From: Bradyrhizobium sp.
Lineage (GTDB): Bacteria; Pseudomonadota; Alphaproteobacteria; Rhizobiales; Xanthobacteraceae
Direction of reading: 5' to 3'
Assembly (NCBI RefSeq): GCF_030646015.1
Contig: NZ_JAUSLT010000077.1
Location: 1 to 64,000, forward strand
Length of the DNA stretch: 64,000 nt
Shown: positions 29,102 to 39,458 of the stretch, piece by piece
Layout: each line of letters opens with the position of its first letter
How positions within the stretch are numbered: the first letter of the stretch is position 1
The notes under the pieces: model-generated
What the model was told of the DNA's origin: nothing
Seen by the model: only the letters and a program-made list of their open reading frames with translations
Database searches by the model: none
Made by a program: the position numbers and the translations under genes

Positions 29102-30696
29102 GCCGCGAACGCCTCTATCTGTTCGACACCACGCTGCGCGACGGCGCGCAGACCAACGGCGTCGATTTCACGCTGCATGACAAGCAGCTGATCGCCGGCA
29201 TGCTCGACGAGCTCGGCATCGACTATGTCGAGGGCGGCTATCCCGGCGCCAATCCGACCGACACCGAATTCTTCGCCGAGAAGCCGAAGCTCGAACATGC
29301 GAGCTTCACCGCGTTCGGCATGACGCGGCGTCCCGGCCGCTCGGCCTCGAACGATCCAGGTTTGGCGGGGCTGCTGGAAGCCAAGGCGGATGCGATCTGC
29401 TTCGTCGCGAAAGCGTCGGCCTACCAGGTGCGGGTGGCGCTGGAGACCACCAACGAGGAAAATCTCGCCTCGATCCGCGACAGCGTGAAGGCGGCAAAAT
29501 CCGCCGGCCGCGAGGTCATGCTCGACTGCGAGCATTTTTTCGACGGCTACAAGGAGAACGCCGAGTTCGCGCTGGCCTGCGCCAAGGCCGCTTACGATTC
29601 CGGCGCGCGCTGGGTGGTGCTGTGCGACACCAATGGCGGCACCATGCCGCATGAGGTCGAAACCATCGTGACCGAAGTGATAAAACAGATACCCGGCGAT
29701 CACCTCGGCATTCACGCCCACAACGACACCGAGCAGGCGGTGGCGAATTCGCTGGCCGCGGTGCGCGCGGGCGTACGGCAGATCCAGGGCACGCTGAACG
29801 GCCTCGGCGAGCGCTGCGGCAACGCCAATCTGTGCTCGCTGATCCCGACGCTGCGGCTGAAATCCGAATTTGCCGACGCCTTCGAGATCGGCGTTTCCGC
29901 CGACAGGATGGCGACCCTGATGAAGGTGTCGCGGACGCTCGACGACATGCTCAACCGCGCGCCGAACCGCCACGCGCCGTATGTCGGCGAAAGCGCCTTC
30001 GTGACCAAGACCGGCATCCATGCTTCCGCAGTGCTGAAGGATCCGCACACCTACGAGCATGTGTTGCCTGAACTGGTCGGCAATCACCGCAAGGTGCTGG
30101 TGTCCGATCAGGCCGGCCGTTCCAACGTCATCGCCGAGCTCGATCGCGCCGGCATCGCCTACGAGAAGAGCGATCCGAAACTGGCGCGGCTGGTCGAGGA
30201 GTTGAAGGAGCGCGAAGCCGCCGGCTATGCCTACGAGTCCGCCAACGCCTCGTTCGACCTGCTGGCGCGGCGCACGCTCGGCAAGGTGGCGGAATATTTC
30301 CGGGTCGAGCAGTTCGACGTCAATGTCGAGCAGCGCTACAACGCCAACGGCCAGCGCGTCACGGTGGCGCTGGCGGTGGTCAAGGTCGACGTCGCCGGCG
30401 AACACCTGATCTCGGCCGCCGAAGGCAATGGCCCGGTCAACGCGCTCGACGTCGCGCTGCGCAAGGACCTCGGCAAATACCAGAAATACATCGAGGGCCT
30501 GAAGCTGATCGACTACCGCGTCCGTATCCTCAATGGCGGCACCGAAGCGGTGACGCGGGTGCTGATCGAGAGCGAGGACGAGGCGGGCGAGCGCTGGACC
30601 ACGATCGGTGTATCGTCCAACATCATCGACGCCTCGTTCCAGGCGCTGATGGATTCGGTGGTCTACAAGCTGGTGAAATCAGGCGCGCCGGTGTGA
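29098..30696 (+). CDS. cimA: (R)-citramalate synthase
   Basis: A 532-residue member of the isopropylmalate/citramalate synthase family that condenses pyruvate and acetyl-CoA, giving a threonine-independent route to isoleucine. Catalytic motif FDTTLRDGAQ lies at 9-18, metal ligands in LGIHAHNDTEQAV, substrate region GTLNGLGERCGNANL, and a C-terminal LeuA-type allosteric domain from about 390. The long form with FFAEKPKL and FVAKASAYQ matches the CimA (TIGR00977) branch rather than LeuA. ATG overlaps the GNAT stop, and CAGGAG precedes it. Confidence 0.92.
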   Translation: MSRERLYLFDTTLRDGAQTNGVDFTLHDKQLIAGMLDELGIDYVEGGYPGANPTDTEFFAEKPKLEHASFTAFGMTRRPGRSASNDPGLAGLLEAKADAICFVAKASAYQVRVALETTNEENLASIRDSVKAAKSAGREVMLDCEHFFDGYKENAEFALACAKAAYDSGARWVVLCDTNGGTMPHEVETIVTEVIKQIPGDHLGIHAHNDTEQAVANSLAAVRAGVRQIQGTLNGLGERCGNANLCSLIPTLRLKSEFADAFEIGVSADRMATLMKVSRTLDDMLNRAPNRHAPYVGESAFVTKTGIHASAVLKDPHTYEHVLPELVGNHRKVLVSDQAGRSNVIAELDRAGIAYEKSDPKLARLVEELKEREAAGYAYESANASFDLLARRTLGKVAEYFRVEQFDVNVEQRYNANGQRVTVALAVVKVDVAGEHLISAAEGNGPVNALDVALRKDLGKYQKYIEGLKLIDYRVRILNGGTEAVTRVLIESEDEAGERWTTIGVSSNIIDASFQALMDSVVYKLVKSGAPV

Positions 30697-30818
30697 CCGT
30701 CATTGCGAGCCAACGGGTCGGCGCGAAGCGCCGCCCGATGTGCGAAGCAATCCATCTTACGGCTTGGGCGGTAAGAAAGAATGGATTGCTTCGTCGCAAG
30801 GGCTCCTCGCAATGACGG
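30697..30818. repeat. Palindromic element, CGTCATTGCGAG type (copy 1)
   Basis: Perfect 13-bp terminal inverted repeats (30697-30709 and 30806-30818), and internal arms GAAGCAATCCAT/ATGGATTGCTTC. The unit fills the gap between cimA and the next gene. A second copy lies at 50716-50853. Such elements are spread in many proteobacterial genomes. Confidence 0.8.
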
Positions 30819-30840
30819 CTGAGAGATTGGAGGGGCGTCC

Positions 30841-31227
30841 ATGATCGATCACATTTCCGTCGGCGTCAGCGACCTCGACCGATCCGCGCGATTCTATGAA
30901 GCCTTACTGAAGCCGCTCGGCCTGTCGCGGCTGGTGACACGGCCCGCGACCATCGGTTTCGGCAAGACCTATCCTGAGTTCTGGATCAATCTGCGCGCCG
31001 GGATGAAGCCGGTTGAGCCTGGCAGTGGGACCCATATCTGCTTGCGCGCGAAATCAATTCGTCAAGTCGATGTATTTCACGCCGTGGCCCTCAATGCCGG
31101 CGGCCGTTCCGACGGCGCGCCGGGGCTGCGGCCGCACGATCGCGTGAGATATTACGCGGCGTTCGTTATCGATCCCGACGGCAATCGAATCGAGGCGGTG
31201 ACGTTTCCCAAAGACGATGCTGGATAG
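30841..31227 (+). CDS. VOC family protein
   Basis: A 128-residue glyoxalase/bleomycin-resistance-fold protein (MIDHISVGVSDLDRSARFYE...DPDGNRIEAVTF). Metal-ligand type residues are H4, H in GTHICLRA and E in NRIEAV. GGAGGGG precedes the ATG. Family members act on many small molecules; this one has no partner gene to suggest a substrate. It converges on the LOG-family gene. Confidence 0.8.
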   Translation: MIDHISVGVSDLDRSARFYEALLKPLGLSRLVTRPATIGFGKTYPEFWINLRAGMKPVEPGSGTHICLRAKSIRQVDVFHAVALNAGGRSDGAPGLRPHDRVRYYAAFVIDPDGNRIEAVTFPKDDAG

Positions 31228-31230
31228 GCT

Positions 31231-31845
31231 CTAGAGTTTGGTTGCCAGTTCGGGCGTCATTCCCTCGGCGCCTTCAGGCGCGCGCGCGGCGGCGGCGCGC
31301 AGCCGCGGCAGGATGTCCTCGACCCGTTCGGCTTTCAGAATATCGACCTGCAAACTGGGCCGGATGAATTCGGTTTCGCGCATATGCGCGAGCAGGGCCA
31401 GCAGCGGTTCCCAGAAGCCGTCGATATTGGCGAGCAGCACTGGCTTGGTGTGGCGGCCGAGCTGTTGCCAGGTCAGTTGCTCCACCAGCTCCTCCAGCGT
31501 GCCGATGCCGCCGGGCAGCGCCACGAAGGCGTCGGAGTGCTCGAACATCAGCCGCTTGCGTTCGTGCATGTCGGGCGTGACGATCAGTTCCTGTACGCGC
31601 TTGAGCGCGTTTTCGCGGGCCGTCAGGAACTCGGGAATGATGCCGGTCACCGCGCCGCCGTGATCGAGCACGGACTTCGCCACAGCGCCCATCAGCCCGA
31701 TCGAGCCACCGCCATAAACGAGGCGGATCCCGTCCTCGGCGAGGGTCTTTCCAAAGGCGATGGCGGCTTCGACGAAGCGGGGGTTTGTGCCGGGGCCGGA
31801 GCCGCAATAGACACAAACGGTTTTGATCGTGGTCATATTGGCCAT
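31231..31845 (-). CDS. LOG family protein (cytokinin riboside monophosphate phosphoribohydrolase-like)
   Basis: A 204-residue Rossmann-like protein of the TIGR00730/LOG family. The nucleotide-binding block VYGGGSIGLMGAVA and the family motif ALPGGIGTLEEL are intact, with the catalytic Arg/Glu region in MHERKRLMFEHSDAFV. Such enzymes release free bases from nucleotide monophosphates; some produce cytokinins. Start is put at MANMTTIKTV; a further ATG sits three codons later. Confidence 0.85.
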   Translation of the reverse strand: MANMTTIKTVCVYCGSGPGTNPRFVEAAIAFGKTLAEDGIRLVYGGGSIGLMGAVAKSVLDHGGAVTGIIPEFLTARENALKRVQELIVTPDMHERKRLMFEHSDAFVALPGGIGTLEELVEQLTWQQLGRHTKPVLLANIDGFWEPLLALLAHMRETEFIRPSLQVDILKAERVEDILPRLRAAAARAPEGAEGMTPELATKL

Positions 31846-32049
31846 GTGGCACTGCAACGTAGGGGCGTCAACCCTGGCGGATTCACAAAGGCGATTGAAT
31901 CGTCCGGTAAATGGGGGAAATCGCCAAAGATTTGCTGCCCTTGAGGGTGCACGCGGCGCGCAAACTCTCTATATGACGCAGCATGTCAACGAACCGAAAA
32001 TCAGGCCTGACAGCGGGTCGGCGCAGCATTTTGCCTCAGGTCTTGCTTG

Positions 32050-34020
32050 ATGGCCCACGCTGATTCGCGCCACGGCGCCGCCGAAGCGCCGGCTTCTCCC
32101 GACAAGTCCGTCGAACAGGCTTCCCTGATGGGGACGCTGGCGCATCTGTGGCCGTATATCTGGCCCGGCGACCGCGCCGACCTGAAGACCCGCGTGGTCT
32201 GGTCGATGGTGCTGCTGCTTGCAGCGAAGCTCGCAACGCTGACGGTGCCGTTCACCTTCAAATGGGCGATCGATGCGCTGACCGGCGCCGATACCGCGCC
32301 GGTGCAGGCGTCGAACTGGACGCTGTGGCTGATCGCTTCGCCCCTGATCATGACGGCAAGCTATGGCGGCTTGCGCGTGCTGATGGCAGTGCTGACCCAG
32401 TGGCGCGACGGAATTTTCGCGCGGGTGGCGATGCATGCGGTGCGCAAGCTCGCCTATCTCACCTTCGTCCACATGCACGAACTGTCGCTGCGTTTTCACC
32501 TGGAGCGCAAGACGGGCGGGCTGACGCGGGTGCTGGAGCGCGGCCGCTCCGGCATCGAAGTCATCGTGCGGATGGTGATCCTGCAACTGGTGCCGACCAT
32601 CGTCGAGGTTTCGCTGCTGATGGCGGTGCTGCTGTGGCAGTTCGACTGGCGTTACGTGCTGGTCACGCTGATCATGGTCGTGATCTACATGTATTACACC
32701 TACGTCGCGACCGAATGGCGGATCGAGATCCGCCGCAAGATGAACGAGTCCGACACCGAGGCCAACACCAAGGCGATCGACTCGCTCCTGAACTACGAGA
32801 CGGTGAAGTATTTCAGCGCCGAGCAGCGCGAGGCCAGCCGCTACGACCGTTCGATGGAAGGCTACGAGCGCAACAGCGTGAAGACCTATACCTCGCTGGC
32901 GGTTCTCAATACCGGGCAGGCGATCATCTTCACCGCCGGCCTCACCGCGACCATGCTGATGTGCGCGATCGGGGTGCGCAACGGCACCAACACGGTCGGC
33001 GATTTCGTCATGGTCAACGCCATGATGATCCAGCTGTACCAGCCGCTGAATTTCATGGGCATGGTCTACCGCGAGATCAAGCAGGCGGTGATCGACATCG
33101 AGAAGATGTTCGGCGTGCTGTCGCGCAATCCCGAGATCAAGGATGTTCCCGGCGCAAAGCCGCTGATCGTGACGTCGGGCAATGTGCGTTTCGACGACGT
33201 GAGGTTTTCCTACGATCCCGACCGCCAGATTCTCAAGGGTCTCAGCTTCGAGGTGCCGGCCGGCAAGACGGTGGCGATCGTCGGCCCTTCCGGCGCCGGC
33301 AAATCGACCATCTCGCGGCTGTTGTTCCGGCTCTACGACGTCTCCGGCGGCAAGATCCTGATCGACGGTCAGGATATCAAGCAGGTTACGCAGTCGACGC
33401 TGCGGGCCTCGATCGGCATGGTGCCGCAGGACACCGTGCTGTTCAACGACACCATCCGCTACAACATTCGCTACGGCCGCTGGGACGCCAGCGATGCCGA
33501 GGTGGAGGAGGCGGCGCGGCTGGCGCAGATCGACGGTTTCATCAAGATGTCGCCGAAGGGGTATGAGACCCAGGTCGGCGAGCGCGGCCTGAAACTGTCG
33601 GGCGGCGAGAAGCAGCGCGTCGCGATCGCGCGCACGGTGCTGAAGGCGCCGCCGATCCTGGTGCTCGACGAGGCCACCTCGGCGCTCGACAGCCATACCG
33701 AGCAGGAAATCCAGGATGCGCTGGAGCGGGTGTCGCGCAACCGCACCTCGCTGGTGATCGCACACCGGCTGTCCACCATCGTGGGCGCCGACGAAATCAT
33801 CGTGCTGGATCAGGGCCGCATCGCCGAACGCGGCACGCACACGCAGCTTTTGGCATCGGGCGGACTTTATGCCAGTATGTGGAACAGGCAGCGCGAAGCC
33901 CAGGAGGCGCGGGAACGCCTGGCCCAGATTGCCGACGAGAACGAAGCGCCGAACCGTACCCCGCCGCCGGTCGACGACGCGCTGGTAACGCCGGCGAAGC
34001 CTGAATTGACCGAAATCTGA
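32050..34020 (+). CDS. Atm1/HMT1-type ABC exporter (fused permease-ATPase)
   Basis: A 656-residue half transporter. Six membrane helices span about residues 45-330; the ATPase has Walker [11 protein letters not shown]-loop [10 protein letters not shown], signature [13 protein letters not shown] and Walker [13 protein letters not shown]. The segment [19 protein letters not shown] is diagnostic for the Atm1 group, which exports glutathione-linked sulfur or metal species and supports Fe-S or metal homeostasis. ATG at 32050 chosen. psd follows 35 bp later, perhaps by chance. Confidence 0.92.
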   Translation: MAHADSRHGAAEAPASPDKSVEQASLMGTLAHLWPYIWPGDRADLKTRVVWSMVLLLAAKLATLTVPFTFKWAIDALTGADTAPVQASNWTLWLIASPLIMTASYGGLRVLMAVLTQWRDGIFARVAMHAVRKLAYLTFVHMHELSLRFHLERKTGGLTRVLERGRSGIEVIVRMVILQLVPTIVEVSLLMAVLLWQFDWRYVLVTLIMVVIYMYYTYVATEWRIEIRRKMNESDTEANTKAIDSLLNYETVKYFSAEQREASRYDRSMEGYERNSVKTYTSLAVLNTGQAIIFTAGLTATMLMCAIGVRNGTNTVGDFVMVNAMMIQLYQPLNFMGMVYREIKQAVIDIEKMFGVLSRNPEIKDVPGAKPLIVTSGNVRFDDVRFSYDPDRQILKGLSFEVPAGKTVAIVGPSGAGKSTISRLLFRLYDVSGGKILIDGQDIKQVTQSTLRASIGMVPQDTVLFNDTIRYNIRYGRWDASDAEVEEAARLAQIDGFIKMSPKGYETQVGERGLKLSGGEKQRVAIARTVLKAPPILVLDEATSALDSHTEQEIQDALERVSRNRTSLVIAHRLSTIVGADEIIVLDQGRIAERGTHTQLLASGGLYASMWNRQREAQEARERLAQIADENEAPNRTPPPVDDALVTPAKPELTEI

Positions 34021-34055
34021 TCCCATCTTCCGCCAGAGAAGAGGGGCAACCGACA

Positions 34056-34769
34056 GTGAACCCATCGATGTCCATCGCCAACTCGATCCGCGCTCAAATT
34101 CCGCCCATCCATCCCGAGGGCTATCCCTTTATCGGCGGCTTTGCGCTGGCGAGCCTGTTCCTGTTCTGGCTGTGGACCCCGCTGGGCTGGATCGGCACGC
34201 TGCTGACGGTCTGGTGTGCGCTGTTCTTCCGCGATCCGGTGCGGGTGACGCCGGTGCGTGAGGGCATCGTGGTGTCGCCGGCGGACGGACGCGTCTCCCT
34301 GATCTCAATGGTGTTGCCGCCGGCCGAACTCGGGCTCGGCGACAAGCCGCTGCTGCGCATCTCGGTCTTCATGAGCGTGTTCAACTGCCACGTGAACCGC
34401 AGCCCGGTGACCGGGCGGATCGACCGGATCGCGTACCGGCCGGGCGCCTTCATCAACGCCGAGCTCGACAAGGCGAGCGAGGACAATGAGCGCAATTCGC
34501 TCGTGATCTCGATGCCGGACGGCGGCCGCATCGGCGTGGTCCAGATCGCGGGCCTGGTGGCGCGGCGAATTGTCTCGTTTGTCCGCGAAGGGCAGTCGCT
34601 CGGCGCCGGCGAGCGGTTCGGGTTGATCCGTTTCGGCTCGCGTCTCGACGTCTTCCTGCCGGAGGGCAGCAAAGCGCTGGTTTCCGTGGGCCAGACGGCG
34701 GTGGCGGGGGAAACCGTGCTGGCCGATCTCAGGCTCGGCGACGGTGGCCGGACCTGGCGCGCCGATTAA
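34056..34769 (+). CDS. psd: Phosphatidylserine decarboxylase
   Basis: A 237-residue membrane-associated proenzyme of the short archaeal/rhizobial type. It makes phosphatidylethanolamine. The self-cleavage site is the GS in [13 protein letters not shown], giving a pyruvoyl group on the alpha chain. VSPADGR and [16 protein letters not shown], with catalytic Asp and His, are present. Two N-terminal hydrophobic segments anchor it. Start GTG at 34056 is supported by GAGGGG 9 bp upstream; an ATG lies at 34068. pssA follows in the same direction. Confidence 0.93.
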   Translation: MNPSMSIANSIRAQIPPIHPEGYPFIGGFALASLFLFWLWTPLGWIGTLLTVWCALFFRDPVRVTPVREGIVVSPADGRVSLISMVLPPAELGLGDKPLLRISVFMSVFNCHVNRSPVTGRIDRIAYRPGAFINAELDKASEDNERNSLVISMPDGGRIGVVQIAGLVARRIVSFVREGQSLGAGERFGLIRFGSRLDVFLPEGSKALVSVGQTAVAGETVLADLRLGDGGRTWRAD

Positions 34770-34854
34770 CCATCTCGGCCCCGCGGCTGGCCTGGCTGGC
34801 CGCCACGGCGCCGCCACAATGGCGCGGCGGCCGGCGAGTTGCTATATCTCGACG

Positions 34855-35742
34855 ATGCAGACACCCATCGATCCCAAATCCCCGGAAATGCGCCGCCGCC
34901 GGTTTCGCCCGATCCCGGTGCGGTTGCTGGTGCCTAACGTCATCACGCTGCTCGCGATCTGCGCGGGTCTGACCGCGATCCGCCTCTCCACCGAAGGGCG
35001 GATGGAGCTGGCCGTGGCGTTGATCGTGTTCGCCGCCGTGCTCGATGGCGTGGATGGCCGTGTCGCCCGCATGATCAAGGGCCAGTCGAAATTCGGCGCC
35101 GAGCTCGACAGTCTCGCCGACTTCGTCAATTTCGGCGTCGCTCCGGGCCTGATCCTGTATTCCTGGACGCTGCACGATCTGAACAATGCCGGCTGGATCG
35201 CCGCCATGGTATTCGCGATCTCCGGCGGCCTGCGGCTGGCGCGCTTCAACGCCACCATGGACGATCCGAACAAGCCGGCCTTTGCGGCGAATTTCTTCAC
35301 CGGCGTTCCGGCACCCGCCGGCGCGATCCTGGTGCTGCTTCCGATCTATCTTTCATTCCTCGGCGTTCCGGTGCCGCCGGTGATGCTGACCACCGCCTAC
35401 ACGCTGCTGATCGCCTTCCTGATGGTGTCGCGGCTGCCGGTGTTTTCCGGCAAGACCGTGCGCCTGCGGGTGCCGCCGGCGATGGTGCTGCCGGTTTTCG
35501 TCTCGGTGATCTTCTTCGTGGCGCTGCTGATCGGTTACCCCTGGCACATTCTGTCGGTGGGGTCTGTGCTCTACCTCGCCAGCCTGCCCTGGGGCTGGAA
35601 GGCCTATCGCGGCCATGAGCGTGCCGCCGCGGCGTTGGCGGCAGCTCCGCCGGCCGATGCCGCCCCGTCCGATCCCGCCGCGCCGCCGTTCGTTCCGGTC
35701 GCCGAGCCGGCGACCGATGACCGTCCTGCCCGCTTGAACTGA
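34855..35742 (+). CDS. pssA: CDP-diacylglycerol-serine O-phosphatidyltransferase
   Basis: A 295-residue polytopic membrane enzyme that makes phosphatidylserine, the substrate of the adjacent psd. The CDP-alcohol phosphatidyltransferase motif DGVDGRVARMIKG...GAELDSLADFVNFG is complete. About seven to eight helices are predicted, followed by an Ala/Pro-rich tail of some 40 residues. ATG at 34855 (MQTPIDPKSPEMR) is used; ATG at 34819 in frame is possible. The psd-pssA order is common in rhizobia. Confidence 0.92.
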   Translation: MQTPIDPKSPEMRRRRFRPIPVRLLVPNVITLLAICAGLTAIRLSTEGRMELAVALIVFAAVLDGVDGRVARMIKGQSKFGAELDSLADFVNFGVAPGLILYSWTLHDLNNAGWIAAMVFAISGGLRLARFNATMDDPNKPAFAANFFTGVPAPAGAILVLLPIYLSFLGVPVPPVMLTTAYTLLIAFLMVSRLPVFSGKTVRLRVPPAMVLPVFVSVIFFVALLIGYPWHILSVGSVLYLASLPWGWKAYRGHERAAAALAAAPPADAAPSDPAAPPFVPVAEPATDDRPARLN

Positions 35743-35881
35743 TCGGCCGGTCGGCCGACTTCTCCTCCAGATATCTGCCATGAGCCGCCGCCGAGTTGGG
35801 TTCGGTCCCAATCTCGGCTATAGGCAGATCAATGGGCGGCTTCACGAACGGCGGCCCTTCAAAATTGGGAGAGAAACGCCC

Positions 35882-36601
35882 GTGACGAAATCCGCATCCG
35901 CGCCGCTGCCCGCATCCGTCCTCGAAGCCCTGGCACGCTACGACACCCCGACCATCTGCAATGCGATGGAAATCGTCGCGCCCGAACGCCGCCTGATCGG
36001 TTACACCACCAAGCCGCTGGTCTGCCCGTTCCCCGATCTGCCGCCGATGGTCGGTTATGCGCGCACGGTGACGATCCGCTCGGTCGTGAAGTCCGGCCTG
36101 CCGGCCGATGAGGCGTCGAAACGGCGCATCGACTATTACGAATATGTCGGCACCGGCCATGGCCCGCGCATCACCGTGATCCAGGACATCGACGGCCCCG
36201 ACGTCGGCTACGGCGCATTCTGGGGCGAGGTGCAGAGCAACGTGCACAAGGCGCTCGGCTGCCTCGGCGTCATCACCGACGGCTCGATCCGCGACATCCC
36301 GCAATGGGCGCCCGGCTTCCAGGCGCTGGCAGGCTCGATCGGCCCGTCGCACGCCTGGGTTCACGCCGAAAGCTTTGGCGGCGAAGTCCGCGTCGCCGGC
36401 ATGACGGTGCGTTCCGACGATCTCATTCACGCCGACAGCCACGGCGCGATCGTGATCCCGCACGATATCGCAGCCTCGGTGCCGGATGCCTGCGAACTCT
36501 GCGCCCGCCGCGAAACCCCGATTCTCGAGATCGCGCGCAGCAAGGAATTTACGCTCGAAAAGCTCAAAGAGGCGCTGAAGCGCTCCGCTGAAATTCACTG
36601 A
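35882..36601 (+). CDS. RraA-like / HMG aldolase family protein
   Basis: A 239-residue RraA-fold protein. Conserved blocks are YDTPTICNAMEIVAPE, GYGAFWGEVQSNVHKALGC, and VTDGSIRD (as GVITDGSIRDIPQW), with the Arg-Asp pair that binds substrate and metal in aldolases of this fold. The fold covers regulators of RNase E, 4-hydroxy-4-methyl-2-oxoglutarate aldolase and oxaloacetate decarboxylase. The extra N-terminal length points away from the RraA inhibitor and toward an enzyme. GTG at 35882 follows GGGAGAG. Confidence 0.8.
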   Translation: MTKSASAPLPASVLEALARYDTPTICNAMEIVAPERRLIGYTTKPLVCPFPDLPPMVGYARTVTIRSVVKSGLPADEASKRRIDYYEYVGTGHGPRITVIQDIDGPDVGYGAFWGEVQSNVHKALGCLGVITDGSIRDIPQWAPGFQALAGSIGPSHAWVHAESFGGEVRVAGMTVRSDDLIHADSHGAIVIPHDIAASVPDACELCARRETPILEIARSKEFTLEKLKEALKRSAEIH

Positions 36602-36621
36602 CGGAGCGCGGCGTTGTCGGC

Positions 36622-37449
36622 ATGAAGATGGACGGCAAGACGGTTCTGATCACCGGCTCGACCGACGGCGTCGGCCGCTATGTCGCCGCCAGACTCGCGG
36701 CATCCGGCGCCAAGGTCCTGATCCATGGCCGCGACAGTGCGCGGGCCGAAACCCTGATCGAGGAGATCAAGCGGGCAGGTGGCGTTGAGCCCATCTTCTA
36801 TCAAGCCGATCTTTCCTCGCTTGCCGAGGTGCGGAGGCTTGCCCAAGCCGTGCTTGCCGACCACACGCGGCTGGATGTTTTCGTCAGCAATGCCGGGATC
36901 GGATCGCAGAATGAAGGCCCGGCGCGGCAAACCAGCCGGGATGGCCACGAACTGCGCTTCGCCGTCAATTATCTCTCCGGCTTTCTGCTCGCGCATCTGT
37001 TGCTGCCCCTGTTGCAGGCAAGCGCGCCGTCGCGGATCGTCAATGTCGCGTCGCTCGGCCAGCACCCGATCGATTTCGACGACGTGATGATCACCAGGGG
37101 TTACAGCGGCGGCCGCGCCTATGCCCAGAGCAAGCTCGCGCAGATCATGTTCACGATCGATCTGGCGAGGGAACTCGCGGGATCGGGCGTAACCGTGAAT
37201 TCGCTGCATCCGGCGACCTACATGAACACCACCATGGTGCGCGCCGGCGGTGTGACGCCGATCTCCACCGTGGAGCAGGGTGGCGAAGCGATCCTGCATC
37301 TGGTGTCGGGCGATGATGTCGCTGACAAGAGCGGGTTGTTCTTCAACGGCATGAATGAGGCGCAACCCCATCCGCAAGCCTGTGACGAGGCCGCTCGCCA
37401 ACGGTTGCGCGCGCTGAGCTTCGAACTGACGGACTTGGCCGCCGGCTGA
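36622..37449 (+). CDS. Short-chain dehydrogenase/reductase
   Basis: A 275-residue classical SDR, most like the retinol dehydrogenase/WW-domain oxidoreductase subgroup. Cofactor motif TGSTDGVGRYVAARL, NAG in FVSNAGIGSQ, catalytic Ser in IVNVASLGQ and YAQSK. Arg in HGRDSAR suggests NADP(H). It lies 20 bp after the RraA-like gene and may share its transcript. Substrate unknown. Confidence 0.85.
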   Translation: MKMDGKTVLITGSTDGVGRYVAARLAASGAKVLIHGRDSARAETLIEEIKRAGGVEPIFYQADLSSLAEVRRLAQAVLADHTRLDVFVSNAGIGSQNEGPARQTSRDGHELRFAVNYLSGFLLAHLLLPLLQASAPSRIVNVASLGQHPIDFDDVMITRGYSGGRAYAQSKLAQIMFTIDLARELAGSGVTVNSLHPATYMNTTMVRAGGVTPISTVEQGGEAILHLVSGDDVADKSGLFFNGMNEAQPHPQACDEAARQRLRALSFELTDLAAG

Positions 37450-37662
37450 CGGCGTCGGAAGAGAGCGCAGGTGCTCCGGCCCGCCGGGTTTATGGTTAGC
37501 AAAACCTTTAGATGGCGCCGCACCGGTCTATTACGGCCTCGCGGGCGCTTAACCTTTACGCGTCTTTAATGGCCGCGCCTTAGGGTGCCTGTTGCGCGGC
37601 TCCGGATGAGCGGCGTCACCGCCCAGAACGGCCGGTCGAGTGCGTTTGCGTCGGAGTAAATG

Positions 37663-38436
37663 ATGGATATCGCCACCCTGCTTGGCCTGATCGCCGGCGC
37701 GATCGTACTGTGTACGCTGATCCTGATGGGCGGCGACTTCCGGATGTTCTACGACATCCATGCCGTCATCATCATCTTCGGCGGCTCGTTCGCGGCGACG
37801 CTGATCCGCTTCCCGCTGTCGGCGATGCTCCATGGCTTGCCGCTCGGCGCCAAATTCGCTTTCACCCTGAGCAGCCTCTCGGCCCGCGACCTGGTCGACG
37901 AACTGGCCCGCATCGCGGAGATCGCGCGCAAGCAGGGTCCGGTCGGTCTTGAAAAGGTCGAAACCTCCGAGCCGTTCCTCGCCAAGGGAATTCGCTACGT
38001 CGCCGACGGCTACGATCTGGAATTCATCCGCGACAATCTGGAACGCGACCGCGACAATTTCCTGCTGCATTTGAACGAAGGTTCGAAGATCTATCGCGCC
38101 ATCGGCGACTGCGCGCCGGCCTTCGGCATGATCGGCACGCTGCTCGGCATGGTGCAGATGTTCTCGAACATGTCGGATCCCTCGAAGCTCGGTCCCTTCA
38201 TGGCGGTGGCCTTGCTGGCGACGCTTTACGGCGCGCTGGTGGCGAACCTGATCTGTCTTCCGATCGCCGACAAGCTGCACGGCAAGCTGATCGACGAGGA
38301 AACCAACCGCACGCTGATCATCGACGGCATCCTGATGATCCGCGATTCCAAGAGCCCGACGCTGGTGCGCGAAATGCTGTTGGCCTATCTGCCCGAAAAG
38401 CATCGTCACGAAGAAGGCGAACTGGTTCCCGCTTGA
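37663..38436 (+). CDS. motA: Flagellar stator protein MotA (PomA-like)
   Basis: A 257-residue four-helix membrane protein of the MotA/TolQ/ExbB class. N-terminal helix DIATLLGLIAGAIVLCTLIL and GGSFAATLIRFP, a cytoplasmic domain with charged residues, then GDCAPAFGMIGTLLGMVQMF and LGPFMAVALLATLYGALVAN, hallmark of MotA. With MotB it forms the ion-driven stator that turns the flagellum. GGAG precedes the second of two adjacent ATG codons. No flagellar genes are near. Confidence 0.9.
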   Translation: MDIATLLGLIAGAIVLCTLILMGGDFRMFYDIHAVIIIFGGSFAATLIRFPLSAMLHGLPLGAKFAFTLSSLSARDLVDELARIAEIARKQGPVGLEKVETSEPFLAKGIRYVADGYDLEFIRDNLERDRDNFLLHLNEGSKIYRAIGDCAPAFGMIGTLLGMVQMFSNMSDPSKLGPFMAVALLATLYGALVANLICLPIADKLHGKLIDEETNRTLIIDGILMIRDSKSPTLVREMLLAYLPEKHRHEEGELVPA

Positions 38437-38468
38437 TCAACGGCGACAAACAGGCGCGGACATAGAGC

Positions 38469-39296
38469 ATGGCCAAGAAAAAACGTGAAGAAGCACATGG
38501 CGGTCACGGCTGGTTCGTGACCTTTGCCGATCTGATGGCCTTGCTGCTGGCATTTTTCGTCATGCTGGTCGCGTTCTCCAACCAGGACCAGAACAAGCTG
38601 AAGATCGTCGCCGGCTCGATGCGCGAGGCGTTCGGCGTGCAGACCGAGGCGCGCTATTCCGGAATCATCGAATCCGATGGGCTGCCGACCAGGGCAAAGC
38701 TGAAGAACGCCGCGCACATTCCCCCCGAGGAAGCCTCCAATACGCCGACGCCGGATGAGAAGGAAAACAGCCTCGCGCAGGGCGCCCGACTGAAAATCGA
38801 CCGCGAATTCGCGCTGGCCTCGGCGTCGCTGCGCCAGGCGTTGCAGGACATGCCGGAGCTGACCGAGATTTCCAAACACATCATGTTTGAGGAAACCAAG
38901 GCGGGCCTCAACCTGGAAATCGTCGACCAGGACGGCCGCTCGATGTTCGCCGACGGTTCCAAGGCGCCATACGACCGCACCCGCCGGCTGATCCAGAAGC
39001 TTGCCGGTCCGCTCAAGGCGACGCCGCTTCGCATTCAGATTATCGGGCACACCGCGGCAGGCTTCGTGCCGTCGCGAAACGAGTATGGGGCGTTCGATTT
39101 GTCGGCGGACCGCGCCAACGCCGTGCGCCAGATCCTCGAATGGGAGGGCGTGCCGTCCTCCCACATCTTTGCCGTCTCGGGAAAGGCAGACAGCCAGCCG
39201 CTGTTCCCCGACGATCCGACGCTGTCGGCCAACCGCCGCGTGACCATCACGTTGATGCGTGAGGACCCGCCGCTGCCCCCCGGCCTGAAGCCGTAG
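38469..39296 (+). CDS. motB: Flagellar stator protein MotB (OmpA domain)
   Basis: A 275-residue protein. The single membrane helix contains the ion-binding Asp in WFVTFADLMALLLAFFVML; a linker follows, and residues about 150-270 are an OmpA-like peptidoglycan-binding domain (IQIIGHTAAGF, LSADRANAVRQILEW, ANRRVTITL). It lies 32 bp after motA and completes the stator. The 'KKKREEAHGGHGW' N-terminus is typical. Confidence 0.9.
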   Translation: MAKKKREEAHGGHGWFVTFADLMALLLAFFVMLVAFSNQDQNKLKIVAGSMREAFGVQTEARYSGIIESDGLPTRAKLKNAAHIPPEEASNTPTPDEKENSLAQGARLKIDREFALASASLRQALQDMPELTEISKHIMFEETKAGLNLEIVDQDGRSMFADGSKAPYDRTRRLIQKLAGPLKATPLRIQIIGHTAAGFVPSRNEYGAFDLSADRANAVRQILEWEGVPSSHIFAVSGKADSQPLFPDDPTLSANRRVTITLMREDPPLPPGLKP

Positions 39297-39334
39297 CCGA
39301 CCGCACTACTATAATACCTCATTTTGTCGTGGGG

Positions 39335-39356
39335 AACTCGCTTTTGCGGGCGAGTT
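39335..39356 (+). terminator. Weak hairpin after motAB
   Basis: Seven-bp stem AACTCGC/GCGAGTT with an 8-nt loop, followed by only three T. It might end the motAB transcript, but lacks a proper T-run. Confidence 0.3.
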
Positions 39357-39458
39357 TCGCATGCCAGCGATGCTAGGGTGGATCGGTTGACAAGCCTCCC
39401 AGGAAGGCGTCGATAGCCGGCCCGGGTCACATCAACCGACAAAGCGTTTTCAGGCATC